Positions 32,600-41,559 of a DNA stretch of 64,000 nt are shown here, one piece after another. Where the stretch lies: positions 51,090-115,089 of the forward strand of contig SVRI01000005.1 in assembly GCA_015064895.1 (NCBI GenBank). The letters run 5' to 3'. The notes under the pieces are model-generated. The model had not been told where the DNA came from. It made no database searches and was given only the letters and a program-made list of their open reading frames with translations. Both the position numbers and the translations under genes were made by a program. Numbering within the stretch: position 1 is the first letter of the stretch; each line of letters opens with the position of its first letter. This DNA is from Oscillospiraceae bacterium. GTDB taxonomy: Bacteria; Bacillota; Clostridia; Oscillospirales; CAG-382.

Positions 32600-35230
32600 T
32601 TACTTGGAAGCCTTAATAGCTGCCTGAGCTGCTGCAAGTCTTGCAACAGGTACACGGAAAGGTGAGCAGGATACATAGTCAAGACCGATCTTGTGGCAGA
32701 ATTCAACGGAAACAGGGTCGCCGCCGTGTTCACCGCAGATACCGCAGTGGATCTTGTTGTTTGTGCCCTTACCAAGCTTGATGGACATTTCCATGAGCTT
32801 ACCAACACCTGTCTGGTCGAGCTTTGCAAAGGGATCGTTTTCGTAAATCTTCTTATCGTAGTAAGCACCGAGGAACTTACCTGCGTCGTCTCTGGAGAAA
32901 CCGAATGTCATCTGTGTAAGGTCGTTTGTACCGAAGCAGAAGAAGTCAGCTTCCTTTGCGATTTCATCAGCTGTAAGACAAGCTCTGGGGATTTCGATCA
33001 TTGTACCAACTTCGTATTCAAGGTTTGCACCGGCGGAAGCGATTTCAGCATCAGCAGTAGCTACAACGATATCCTTAACGAACTTGAGTTCCTTAACTTC
33101 ACCTGTAAGAGGAATCATGATTTCGGGCTTAACAGACCAGTCAGCATGAGCCTTCTGAACCTTGATAGCAGCACGGATAACTGCCTTTGTCTGCATTGCA
33201 GCAATTTCAGGATATGTTACAGCAAGACGGCATCCTCTGTGACCCATCATGGGGTTGAATTCATGGAGAGAAGAAATGATAGCCTTGATGTCTTCAACAG
33301 ACTTGCCCTGAGCCTTAGCGAGAGCTGCGATGTCAGCTTCTTCTGTAGGAACGAATTCATGGAGAGGAGGATCGAGGAATCTGATTGTTACGGGGTTACC
33401 TTCGAGAGCTTCGTAAAGCTTTTCGAAGTCGCCCTGCTGGTAAGGAAGAATCTTTTCAAGAGCTGCTTCTCTTTCTTCAACTGTATCGGAGCAGATCATT
33501 TCTCTGAATGCTGCGATTCTGTCAGCTTCGAAGAACATATGCTCTGTACGGCAAAGACCGATACCTTCAGCACCGAGTTCAACTGCCTTTGCAGCATCTG
33601 CGGGAGTATCAGCGTTTGTTCTTACCTTAAGTGTTCTATACTTGTCAGCCCAGTCCATGATTCTCTTGAACTCGCCAACGATTTCAGCGTCAACTGTGGG
33701 GATTACACCGTCGTAGATGTTACCTGTAGAACCGTCGATGGAGATGTAGTCGCCTTCAACGTATGTCTTACCTGCGAGAGTAAACTTCTTGTTTTCTTCA
33801 TCCATATTGATGTCGCCGCAACCGGAAACACAGCATGTACCCATACCACGAGCAACAACCGCTGCGTGAGATGTCATACCGCCGCGAACTGTGAGGATAC
33901 CCTGAGCAGCCTTCATACCTGTGATATCTTCGGGAGAAGTTTCAAGTCTAACAAGAACTACCTTTTCGCCTCTTTCGTTCCATTCAACAGCGTCTTCAGC
34001 AGTAAATACTACCTTACCGCAAGCAGCACCGGGAGATGCACCGAGACCCTTACCCATAGGTGTTGCAGCCTTGAGAGCCTTAGCATCAAACTGGGGATGG
34101 AGAAGTGTATCGAGGTTTCTGGGGTCGATCATAGCAACTGCCTGCTTTTCGTCGATCATATTTTCATCAACGAGGTCGCATGCAATCTTAAGAGCAGCCT
34201 TTGCTGTTCTCTTACCGTTTCTTGTCTGGAGCATGAAGAGCTTACCGTCTTCAACAGTAAATTCCATGTCCTGCATATCTCTGTAATGGTTTTCGAGAAT
34301 TGCACATACTTCGTTGAACTGCTTGAAAGCTTCGGGGAACTTTTCAGCCATTTCAGCGATAGGCATAGGAGTTCTAACACCGGCAACAACGTCTTCACCC
34401 TGTGCGTTTGTGAGGAATTCGCCCATGAGGCCCTTTTCACCTGTAGCAGGGTCACGAGTAAATGCAACACCTGTACCACAGTTATCGCCCATGTTACCGA
34501 ATGCCATCATCTGTACGTTAACAGCGGTACCCCAAGAATAAGGAATATCGTTGTCTCTTCTGTATACGTTAGCTCTGGGGTTATCCCAAGAACGGAATAC
34601 CGCTTCAACAGCGCCCATGAGCTGTTCCTTAGGATCGGAGGGGAAGTCCTTACCGATCTTGCTCTTATATTCAGCCTTGAACTGGCCGGCGAGTACCTTA
34701 AGGTCGTCAGCTGTAAGTTCAACGTCCTGCTTAACGCCCTTTTCTTCCTTCATCTTGTCGATGAGTTCTTCAAAGTACTTCTTACCAACTTCCATAACTA
34801 CGTCGGAGTACATCTGAATAAATCTTCTGTAGCAGTCCCAAGCCCATCTGGGGTTACCGGACTTTGCAGACATTACTTCTACAACTTCTTCGTTAAGACC
34901 GAGGTTGAGGATTGTATCCATCATACCGGGCATGGAAGCACGAGCACCGGAACGAACGGAAACGAGAAGGGGGTTTTCCTTATCGCCGAACTTCTTGCCG
35001 CAGATTTCTTCCATCTTGCCGATGTATTCCATGATTTCAGCCTGGATATCATCGTTGATCTTTCTGCCGTCTTCATAGTACTGTGTACAAGCTTCTGTTG
35101 TAACAGTAAAGCCCTGAGGAACGGGAAGACCGATCTTTGTCATTTCAGCGAGGTTAGCACCCTTACCGCCGAGGAGCTCACGCATTGAAGCGTCGCCTTC
35201 TTTAAAAAGGTAAACAAACTTTTTGCTCAT
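32600..35230 (-). CDS. ppdK: Pyruvate, phosphate dikinase
   Basis: The 876-residue enzyme has the usual three parts: an ATP-grasp N-terminal domain (LLGGKGANLAEMTKIGLPVPQGF), the phosphohistidine domain GGMTSHAAVVARGMG near 450, and a C-terminal PEP/pyruvate barrel ending CGICGEHGGDP. It interconverts pyruvate, ATP and phosphate with PEP, AMP and pyrophosphate, a central step in many anaerobes. Codon use is very biased, as shown by an unbroken antisense frame of over 800 codons. AGGAGG precedes the start. Monocistronic, ending in a double-hairpin module. Confidence 0.97.
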   Translation of the reverse strand: MSKKFVYLFKEGDASMRELLGGKGANLAEMTKIGLPVPQGFTVTTEACTQYYEDGRKINDDIQAEIMEYIGKMEEICGKKFGDKENPLLVSVRSGARASMPGMMDTILNLGLNEEVVEVMSAKSGNPRWAWDCYRRFIQMYSDVVMEVGKKYFEELIDKMKEEKGVKQDVELTADDLKVLAGQFKAEYKSKIGKDFPSDPKEQLMGAVEAVFRSWDNPRANVYRRDNDIPYSWGTAVNVQMMAFGNMGDNCGTGVAFTRDPATGEKGLMGEFLTNAQGEDVVAGVRTPMPIAEMAEKFPEAFKQFNEVCAILENHYRDMQDMEFTVEDGKLFMLQTRNGKRTAKAALKIACDLVDENMIDEKQAVAMIDPRNLDTLLHPQFDAKALKAATPMGKGLGASPGAACGKVVFTAEDAVEWNERGEKVVLVRLETSPEDITGMKAAQGILTVRGGMTSHAAVVARGMGTCCVSGCGDINMDEENKKFTLAGKTYVEGDYISIDGSTGNIYDGVIPTVDAEIVGEFKRIMDWADKYRTLKVRTNADTPADAAKAVELGAEGIGLCRTEHMFFEADRIAAFREMICSDTVEEREAALEKILPYQQGDFEKLYEALEGNPVTIRFLDPPLHEFVPTEEADIAALAKAQGKSVEDIKAIISSLHEFNPMMGHRGCRLAVTYPEIAAMQTKAVIRAAIKVQKAHADWSVKPEIMIPLTGEVKELKFVKDIVVATADAEIASAGANLEYEVGTMIEIPRACLTADEIAKEADFFCFGTNDLTQMTFGFSRDDAGKFLGAYYDKKIYENDPFAKLDQTGVGKLMEMSIKLGKGTNNKIHCGICGEHGGDPVSVEFCHKIGLDYVSCSPFRVPVARLAAAQAAIKASK

Positions 35231-35294
35231 AATTAAATGAACCTCCTGTTTTTTTAATTACATTTTTTACTTATTTATAACTGTCGCACCTGAT

Positions 35295-35323
35295 ATTATA
35301 CCACTCGTTTCCAAAATTTTCAA
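35295..35323 (-). promoter_or_regulatory. Promoter of ppdK
   Basis: TTGAAA and TATAAT, 17-base spacer, TGG extended -10. The remaining gap up to sigG holds no other feature I can name. Confidence 0.8.
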
Positions 35324-35463
35324 CCAAATATTTAATATTTTTCATTATTTACAATATGTTAAAAACTTCACATGTAAACAAAGTCAAAATAATCAAAACC
35401 ATGTGAATTTTCCCCTGAAAAGTAGTCAACACTCATAATAACTTCATAAAAAAGGGTGATTGA

Positions 35464-36237
35464 ATGCACGGCGGAAAGGTAGAAATATGCGGAGTCAATA
35501 CATCAAAATTAAAGGTACTTTCGGCAAAAGAAAAGAAGGAGCTTCTTGAAAAAGCACACGCAGGTGATGAAAAAGCAAGAGAAGAACTGATTGCAGGAAA
35601 CCTCAAGCTCGTATTGAGTGTTGTCGGGCGTTTTTCTTCAAGAGGAGAAAATCCCGACGATTTATTCCAGGTAGGGTGCATAGGCCTTATCAAAGCCATC
35701 GACCATTTTGACACAAGTCTTGGGGTACAATTCTCAACATATGCCGTGCCCATGATAATCGGGGAGCTTAGAAGATATCTCAGAGACTACAACTCGATAA
35801 GAGTATCGCGTTCTGTCAGGGATCTTGCATACAAGGCACTCAACGTAAGACAGGAGTTATCAAGAACCCTAAACAGAGAGCCCACCGTTGAGGAAATTGC
35901 AAAGGCATTGGATTCAACAAAAGAGGATGTAGCTGAAGCACTTGATGCAATTGTTGAGCCCATATCATTATACGAGCCGGTATTCAACGAAAGCGGCGAT
36001 TCGGTATATGTCATGGACAAGGTATGCGACGAAAGAAACACAGACGAGAGTTGGCTTCAGACTATTGCCATAACAGAGGCTATAAACAAGCTTTCAGACA
36101 GAGAAAAGAAGATAATTAACCTTCGTTTCTTTCAGGGAAGAACACAGATGGAGGTCGCCGATGAAATTCACATAAGTCAGGCACAGGTGTCGAGGCTTGA
36201 GAAAGGGGCACTGTTGAAAATCAGGAAGGAAATCTGA
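35464..36237 (+). CDS. sigG: Sporulation RNA polymerase sigma factor SigG
   Basis: The 257-residue sigma-70-type factor opens with KVEICGVNTSKLKVLS, the typical SigG N-terminus. Region 2 (DDLFQVGCIGLIKAIDHFD), region 3 (SRTLNREPTVEEIAKAL) and region 4 (ADEIHISQAQVSRLEK region) are complete. SigG directs late forespore genes. In many Clostridia it lies next to spoIIGA and sigE; here it stands alone opposite ppdK. AGGGTGA precedes the ATG. I see no convincing SigF-type promoter. Confidence 0.93.
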   Translation: MHGGKVEICGVNTSKLKVLSAKEKKELLEKAHAGDEKAREELIAGNLKLVLSVVGRFSSRGENPDDLFQVGCIGLIKAIDHFDTSLGVQFSTYAVPMIIGELRRYLRDYNSIRVSRSVRDLAYKALNVRQELSRTLNREPTVEEIAKALDSTKEDVAEALDAIVEPISLYEPVFNESGDSVYVMDKVCDERNTDESWLQTIAITEAINKLSDREKKIINLRFFQGRTQMEVADEIHISQAQVSRLEKGALLKIRKEI

Positions 36238-36279
36238 TTTTCAATATAAGGAATTTGAAATCAAGAATCATTAGACAAC

Positions 36280-36302
36280 AAAGCCTCCCATGGGGAGGCT
36301 TT
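36280..36302 (+). terminator. Terminator after sigG
   Basis: AAAGCCTCCC and GGGAGGCTTT form a ten-pair stem; only three T follow. Confidence 0.75.
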
Positions 36303-36388
36303 ATGCTATTAAGAAATTGGCTACGATTTTTGTTATATCATGATGAAATAACGGTATTACTAACTATTTATGTACAATGAAAACACTC

Positions 36389-36946
36389 TTAATTTACTCC
36401 GGTTCCACTACAATAAATACATTTTTTCAAACCGGTTCCGTTGCATTTATAACAATCTTTTTCTGCAAAAGACTGTATAACACTGCCATCAAATAAATGA
36501 TAAGAACTATCAACACCAGTACCACTACACGATGTACATTCAGAATTTAAGTATCCTACACCATTGCATTCATCACATACTGTACCCGATGATGTACCGG
36601 ATGATGTATTGCTGTCGCCATATAAAATACCATTCATCCTATCAAGCTCTTTTTTTGCATGAGCAATTGATTGTTCATTAGTCTCTGCAGTTACAGCTCC
36701 CGAACCTCCGCATAAAACACACACACCATCCCCATCACAAATTGTGCAGGTTCTCGCAGGATTTCCTGCATAAGAGTTTTCACCTCTGCCGTCACAAACG
36801 CTACAAATACCATTTCCCTTACACTGTGAACACGTCTCCAAATTAGATGCAATAGGAGGATGATAAGTGCCTCCCGAGCCCTCGCTGCACGCAGCTAAAA
36901 AAACTGTCATTATAATTGCAATAATTAATACTAAAGTTCTTTTCAT
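36389..36946 (-). CDS. Lipoprotein with DnaJ-type CxxCxGxG repeats
   Basis: The 185-residue product has a signal peptide ending LAAC, with lipidated cysteine at 20. The rest holds repeated CxxC knuckles: CSQCKGNGICSVCDGRG, CTICDGDGVCVLCGGSG, then VCDECNGVGY, CTSCSGTG, CYKCNGTG and CIYCSGTG. This is the cysteine-rich zinc domain seen in DnaJ, without a J domain. It should fold around zinc on the outer face of the membrane; role unknown. AAGGAG precedes the ATG at 36946. A palindromic operator covers its transcription start. Confidence 0.82.
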   Translation of the reverse strand: MKRTLVLIIAIIMTVFLAACSEGSGGTYHPPIASNLETCSQCKGNGICSVCDGRGENSYAGNPARTCTICDGDGVCVLCGGSGAVTAETNEQSIAHAKKELDRMNGILYGDSNTSSGTSSGTVCDECNGVGYLNSECTSCSGTGVDSSYHLFDGSVIQSFAEKDCYKCNGTGLKKCIYCSGTGVN

Positions 36947-36975
36947 AAATCTCTTTCTCCTTTTAATTTTAAACA

Positions 36976-36997
36976 TTTGCACCTATATAGGTGCAAA
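36976..36997. promoter_or_regulatory. Perfect 22-base palindrome, operator candidate
   Basis: TTTGCACCTAT is followed directly by its exact complement ATAGGTGCAAA. It begins about 4 bases past the -10 of the lipoprotein promoter, covering the likely start of transcription. A half site GTGCAAA occurs again near 37048 at the XRE gene start. Confidence 0.75.
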
Positions 36998-37000
36998 ACT

Positions 37001-37029
37001 ATTATAACACTCGAATATAATATTGTCAA
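37001..37029 (-). promoter_or_regulatory. Promoter of CxxCxGxG lipoprotein
   Basis: TTGACA and TATAAT, 17-base spacer, TGT extended -10. Confidence 0.85.
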
Positions 37030-37056
37030 GGTTTTGTTCCAATTTAAGTGCAAAGG

Positions 37057-37296
37057 ATGATAAACATAAATAAAGAATTAGAAAAAACAATAGGAAACAA
37101 CATAAAAAAATTGAGAGAAAATGCAAACATCACCCAAGATATTCTTTCTGCAAAACTGCAATTAAGAGGTGTTGATATTACCAGAAGTGCCCTTGCAAAA
37201 ATAGAAGTGGGTCAAAGACACATATATCCTGATGAACTTTTAGCAATAAAAGAAATTCTGAATGTTGATTTTGATGCAATTTTTTATGGTAAATAA
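37057..37296 (+). CDS. XRE-family DNA-binding regulator
   Basis: The 79-residue protein is a single HTH_XRE domain: IGNNIKKLRENANITQDILSAKLQ, then ITRSALAKIEVGQRHIYPDELLAIKEIL. It is divergent from the CxxCxGxG lipoprotein and shares a region holding a perfect palindrome, so it is the probable repressor of both. The start is uncertain: the ATG at 37057 has AAAGG directly before it, and a GTG at 37048 adds three residues. A terminator follows. Confidence 0.8.
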   Translation: MININKELEKTIGNNIKKLRENANITQDILSAKLQLRGVDITRSALAKIEVGQRHIYPDELLAIKEILNVDFDAIFYGK

Positions 37297-37333
37297 AAAA
37301 CTGATGAAAGATAAGTTCTCTCATCAGTTTTTT
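37295..37333. terminator. Bidirectional terminator, XRE / SuhB-like
   Basis: AAAAAACTGATGA and TCATCAGTTTTTT pair between convergent genes. Confidence 0.85.
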
Positions 37334-37337
37334 CTTT

Positions 37338-38108
37338 TTAATACGCTTTAACAAGTTTTTTCAGCTCATCATGTGTATACCCATTGGAGGCAAGTATTCC
37401 CCTGCTCGACTCATAGGAAAGCTCATTTCCGAAAAGGTCAGTGATTTTTCCGCCTGCTTCTTCAATGATAATTGCTCCCGCAGCGTAATCCCAGGGTCTC
37501 AGGATTTCTTCATAGAAGCAGTCAAACTTTCCCATAGCGATATACGAAAGGTCTAAAGATGCCGCCCCCATTCTGCGTATATCGGTACAATTTCTCAGAA
37601 GATTTGCGATTACTACTAGGCTCTTTTCTCTGAGGTCTTCATCATAGGGTGATGTGCCGACGGAAACAAAGCTTTCTTTCACCGTCTTCTTATCAGAAAC
37701 GTGAATGGGTTTACCGTTATAGTATGCCCCTTTTCCCTTCTCTGCCGTGAAAAGCTCATCGGTAAAGGGATTATACACAACACCGAAGACGGGTTTATTG
37801 TTTTCGACAAGCGCCAAAGAAACAGCACTCATATTCAGGTGATGAATAAGATTTGATGTGCCGTCAATGGGGTCGAGAATCCAAATACGCCCCGAGAAAT
37901 CGAGCTTGCTCTTCTCCCCTTCTTCACCCATGAACTGAACGCCGGGGTACATTTCGGAGAGTTTTCCCTGGATGTACGTCTGCACTGCAAGGTCAACGCC
38001 TGTCACAAAGTCAGCATAGCCTTTGGCAACAATTTCCGAGAGTTTTTCTTCGGAAAACACTATTTCTTTTGTAGACTTTACAAGGTCTATTACATTTTGA
38101 TAGGTCAT
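37338..38108 (-). CDS. Inositol monophosphatase-family phosphatase
   Basis: The 256-residue protein has the metal-binding blocks of the family: GEEGEKS near 70, WILDPIDGTSNLIHH near 87, and WDYAAGAIIIEEAGG near 208. These enzymes are Mg2+-dependent and remove phosphate from inositol phosphates, histidinol phosphate or related small molecules; the substrate here is unknown. It starts about 28 bases after the LysR gene and may be co-transcribed with it. Confidence 0.92.
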   Translation of the reverse strand: MTYQNVIDLVKSTKEIVFSEEKLSEIVAKGYADFVTGVDLAVQTYIQGKLSEMYPGVQFMGEEGEKSKLDFSGRIWILDPIDGTSNLIHHLNMSAVSLALVENNKPVFGVVYNPFTDELFTAEKGKGAYYNGKPIHVSDKKTVKESFVSVGTSPYDEDLREKSLVVIANLLRNCTDIRRMGAASLDLSYIAMGKFDCFYEEILRPWDYAAGAIIIEEAGGKITDLFGNELSYESSRGILASNGYTHDELKKLVKAY

Positions 38109-38136
38109 TTTCCTGTCCTTTCAATCATTGCAAATT

Positions 38137-38991
38137 TTAAAGCTGTTCAATTCCAAATGTCTTCACATATTCAACAAAGCGTCTCAGCCCGCCCTTTTCA
38201 GAAAAGTCTTCATTACGGTAAATAAGGCCGATTGTGCGGCTGAAGCCCGGCTCCAGTTTTACAACATCCACATCTTTTTCTTCACCCAGAGAAAGCCTCG
38301 GCAAAATAGATATTCCCAAGCCTTCCTTTACCATATATATTACAGAGCTGTCATCCTGAGAGTCAACATTTATCATGTGAACAAATCTGCTTTCATCAAT
38401 ATACTTTGCAATTTTGCTGTCGTTTGCTTTGATAAAAGGATATTTATACAGTTCTTCTTTTGTGATGCTTTCACCTGATATTTTAAGCTGTTTCGGGAAA
38501 ACCGCCGCATAGGAATCCGATGCAAGCTCTGTCCAGCAGACGTTTTCTGCATCAAACTTTTCTCCGAAAAACACATCGGCACTTCCCTCTTCAAAAGCAC
38601 TTTTCATATTATCTGCAACAATAATATTCATATGTACATCGGGATGTTTCTCATTATAACCCTTTATTATTTTAGTCATTATATATTTCGAAAGGCTGGC
38701 ATAGGTTGCAATATTCAGAACCTTTTTATTTTGCCTTACTTCAAGTGCAAGCTGTTTTGTCTTATTTTGCAGCTTTACCATTTTTCTGAGGTTTTCTACA
38801 ATCTGCTCACAACCTTCTTCAACGGTGATACCCGCATAAGACCTTTTTATGAATTTTACACCCACATCGTTTTCTATTGTGTCGAGTATATGGGAAACCG
38901 CAGACGGTGTATACAAATACTCTCCTGCCGCTTTTGAAAGGCTGCCAAGGTCTATTGCTCTAATCAGAACCTCTATCTTATCAATATCCAT
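38137..38991 (-). CDS. LysR-family transcriptional regulator
   Basis: The 284-residue protein has an N-terminal winged helix (VLIRAIDLGSLSKAAGEYLYTPSAVSHILDTIE, given here as its span, residues 8-40) and a periplasmic-binding-like effector domain from about 90. GLGISILPRLSLG near 240 is typical of the family. It is divergent from an EamA exporter, a common pairing in which the regulator controls export of its effector. Effector unknown. Confidence 0.9.
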   Translation of the reverse strand: MDIDKIEVLIRAIDLGSLSKAAGEYLYTPSAVSHILDTIENDVGVKFIKRSYAGITVEEGCEQIVENLRKMVKLQNKTKQLALEVRQNKKVLNIATYASLSKYIMTKIIKGYNEKHPDVHMNIIVADNMKSAFEEGSADVFFGEKFDAENVCWTELASDSYAAVFPKQLKISGESITKEELYKYPFIKANDSKIAKYIDESRFVHMINVDSQDDSSVIYMVKEGLGISILPRLSLGEEKDVDVVKLEPGFSRTIGLIYRNEDFSEKGGLRRFVEYVKTFGIEQL

Positions 38992-39100
38992 AAAATACCT
39001 CCGCAGGCATTAAATATTTTTCACACCCCTATTATAAACCAAGTATTCCCAAAAATCAATATCTATTATATACTGATTTGGCGGCAAAGGAGTGGATTTT

Positions 39101-40147
39101 TTGACAAATGTAAATAAAACCATGTCTTACATTGGTTTGTTCTTCGTTGTGTTTGTATGGGGTTCGGCACCGCTGTTCACTTTACAACTTTACAAATTTT
39201 ATTCCCCGACAATCAGGGTATGCTTTTCGGAGCTTGTGCTTGTAGCCGCATATCTTTTTATGGCTCGAAAGCATCTGAAAAAGTTTAATTTAAGCTATCT
39301 TAAAATCGGTATACCGACAGGAATTTTCATGACACTTGCAAACATCTGTCAAAAAATAGGTTTATTGTATACTACACCTGCAAAATATGCCTTTTTAGAA
39401 AATCTTTCCTGCATTACGGTACCCGTAATTATGTTCATACTTGTAAGAAAAAAACCAAAGCTTACCACAATTCTCGGATGTGTTGTTTGCTTATTCAGCA
39501 CCTTTGTATTAAACGGTGCATCATTTTCCGGCACGGCCTTTGGAGTCGGCGAAATACTGTGCGGTGTTGCCGGATTATTATACGGCTTCAACATTGCTTT
39601 AACCGGTATATATGCAAAAAAGCTTAACACCGCTTTATATCTTGCGGTACAGGCAGTTACAAGCTTTTTCGTGTCTTTGCTTTTTTCAGTATTATTTAAT
39701 TTCATTTCAATTCCGACTCAGGCGGGAGCAAGAATAATTGAGCCTATAGTTTTCTCCTTCAAGCCTTCGCATATGTTATTTGTTATTCTTCTGGCTCTGA
39801 TAAGCTCAGCATTATGCTGGACAATCCGCACAAATGCCATGAAGCACATAGATGCATGTATTGTTGCGGTTATAATGCCTTTTTCGGCGGCGGTCACAGG
39901 CATTCTTTCGGTTTTTGCCGGAACAGACACTTTCAGTCCCAATCTTGTACTCGGAATACTTTTGGGTCTGTTGGCAATCTTCTTATCAAGCTTTGACGAT
40001 ATTTTCAAGATCAATATCCAAGCCAAAAATCCTTTATTAAGGACAAGAAAATACTTCTTCAAAAAATACTTATTTATCACAAGAGGCGTTCGTTTTAGAT
40101 ATTACAGACATCGCAGAAACTTGCGTAAACAAATATTAATCCATTAA
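39101..40147 (+). CDS. EamA-family (DMT) transporter
   Basis: The 348-residue protein has ten membrane helices in two EamA repeats, with FFVVFVWGSAPLFTLQLY at the start and LLYGFNIALTGIYAKK near the middle. A basic tail rich in arginine and lysine (about residues 305-348) extends into the cytosol. I chose the TTG at 39101 because AAAGGAG stands 8 bases upstream, while the GTG at 39092 overlaps that site. It is divergent from the LysR gene that probably controls it. Confidence 0.85.
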   Translation: MTNVNKTMSYIGLFFVVFVWGSAPLFTLQLYKFYSPTIRVCFSELVLVAAYLFMARKHLKKFNLSYLKIGIPTGIFMTLANICQKIGLLYTTPAKYAFLENLSCITVPVIMFILVRKKPKLTTILGCVVCLFSTFVLNGASFSGTAFGVGEILCGVAGLLYGFNIALTGIYAKKLNTALYLAVQAVTSFFVSLLFSVLFNFISIPTQAGARIIEPIVFSFKPSHMLFVILLALISSALCWTIRTNAMKHIDACIVAVIMPFSAAVTGILSVFAGTDTFSPNLVLGILLGLLAIFLSSFDDIFKINIQAKNPLLRTRKYFFKKYLFITRGVRFRYYRHRRNLRKQILIH

Positions 40148-40152
40148 TGGGA

Positions 40153-40182
40153 AAGCTCCCGACACAGGCGTGTCGGGAGCTT
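40153..40182. terminator. Bidirectional terminator, EamA / GH1
   Basis: AAGCTCCCGACAC pairs with GTGTCGGGAGCTT over 13 positions between convergent genes. Confidence 0.85.
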
Positions 40183-40193
40183 GTTATATTATC

Positions 40194-41546
40194 TCAGCTA
40201 TGTTCCTTAATCCAATTTTTATACCAGTATGCAGAGTCTTTTGGGATACGTTGTTGTGTTTCATAATCCACAAAAACAATGCCGAAGCGTTCGGTATACC
40301 CATTTGCCCATTCATAGTTATCCATAAACGACCACAGGAAATATCCGCAGACATCAACACCGTCATCCGCAGCCTTTTCTAGCTCAACAAGATAGCGGTT
40401 AAGGAAATCAATTCTGTTGGGGTCATGCACTTTGCCGTCAAGCGATACAGCATCATGACACGCCATACCGTTTTCGGAAATGAAAAAGGGCAGCTTATAT
40501 CTTTCATACAAGAACTTAGGTCCGTAATGCATACATTTCGGTGTAATAGGCCAGTTAATTGATGTTCTGGGATATCCCACTTCACGTTTTACCCATTCCG
40601 CCTTGCCGTTCTCACCCGCTTTGACGGTTACGCCGTTATACATATTTTGGCAGTAAAAATCGATAGGCTGGCTGATAAGCTTCATATCTTCCTCGGTTAT
40701 TTCGGGAAGATAGTCTTTATACATTTTGAGACCCTCTTCAGGGTAATGTCCGAGAATTACCGGGTCGCTCCACCAGGAAACGCTCCACATTGTGCCGGTA
40801 CCCAAAGGCTTACATTCAAAGTATTTTTCACGTGCAGCCTCAATATCCTCAGGGCTGTCCGTAAGAGGATATACCGCAGAGCCGGTAGGTGCATAGCCTA
40901 TTTTTATGGGCTGTTTCGCCTTTTCCCTCATAGCAATTACCGCAGCACCATGCGCCTTTAATACATTATGGCACATCTGGAAAACTGCTTTATATCCCAT
41001 TTTCAAAAATGGTGCGTGCTCGCCTCCGAGATATCCGCAGCCAATAAAGCACTGAGGTTCGTTAAATGTGATAAAGTACTTTACTCTGTCGGAATACAGC
41101 TCTACAACCTTACCTGCATATTCTGCAAACCAGTTTACGCTTTCATCATTAAGCCAACTGCCTTTTTTGAAAAGTGCATAAGGATAATCCCAGTGGAAAA
41201 GTGTGATATAAGGTTCAATGCCGTTCTTTAAAAGCTCATCAATAAGGTCAGAGTAGAACTTTACGCCATTTTCATTAACTTTTCCCGTTCCGTCAGGAAA
41301 AATTCTTGTCCAGCTTATGGAAAAGCGGTATGCCTTTATTCCAAGCTCACGCATAAGAGCTATGTCTTCTTTAAATCTATGATAGTGGTCACATGCAACA
41401 TCACCGGTATGACCGAGCGATACATTTCCGGGCTGATGAGAATAAACATCCCAAATGCTTTCGCCCTTGCCGTCTTCATTCCATGCGCCTTCAATCTGAT
41501 AGGATGCTGTTGCAGTACCCCATACAAAGTCTTTTTTGAATCCCAT
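40194..41546 (-). CDS. GH1 beta-glucosidase
   Basis: The 450-residue protein is a complete family 1 enzyme: FVWGTATASYQIEGAWNEDGKG at the start, TFNEPQ near 165 with the acid/base glutamate, and PFFISENGMA near 355 with the nucleophile. No signal peptide and no phosphate-binding signature that I can see, so a plain beta-glucosidase or related activity is more likely than a 6-phospho form. It begins 13 bases after the GH2 gene and is the second gene of that operon. Confidence 0.94.
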   Translation of the reverse strand: MGFKKDFVWGTATASYQIEGAWNEDGKGESIWDVYSHQPGNVSLGHTGDVACDHYHRFKEDIALMRELGIKAYRFSISWTRIFPDGTGKVNENGVKFYSDLIDELLKNGIEPYITLFHWDYPYALFKKGSWLNDESVNWFAEYAGKVVELYSDRVKYFITFNEPQCFIGCGYLGGEHAPFLKMGYKAVFQMCHNVLKAHGAAVIAMREKAKQPIKIGYAPTGSAVYPLTDSPEDIEAAREKYFECKPLGTGTMWSVSWWSDPVILGHYPEEGLKMYKDYLPEITEEDMKLISQPIDFYCQNMYNGVTVKAGENGKAEWVKREVGYPRTSINWPITPKCMHYGPKFLYERYKLPFFISENGMACHDAVSLDGKVHDPNRIDFLNRYLVELEKAADDGVDVCGYFLWSFMDNYEWANGYTERFGIVFVDYETQQRIPKDSAYWYKNWIKEHS

Positions 41547-41559
41547 TTGGTTTTCTCCT

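Noticed and set aside
32693..35188. An open frame of 831 codons on the plus strand opposite ppdK
   Set aside because: It is codon-aligned and antisense to ppdK, whose strong codon bias avoids TTA, CTA and TCA. The translation is cysteine- and serine-rich without any family signature or ribosome site.
35340..35463. A SigF-type promoter before sigG
   Set aside because: No convincing match to the -35 and -10 elements at correct spacing.
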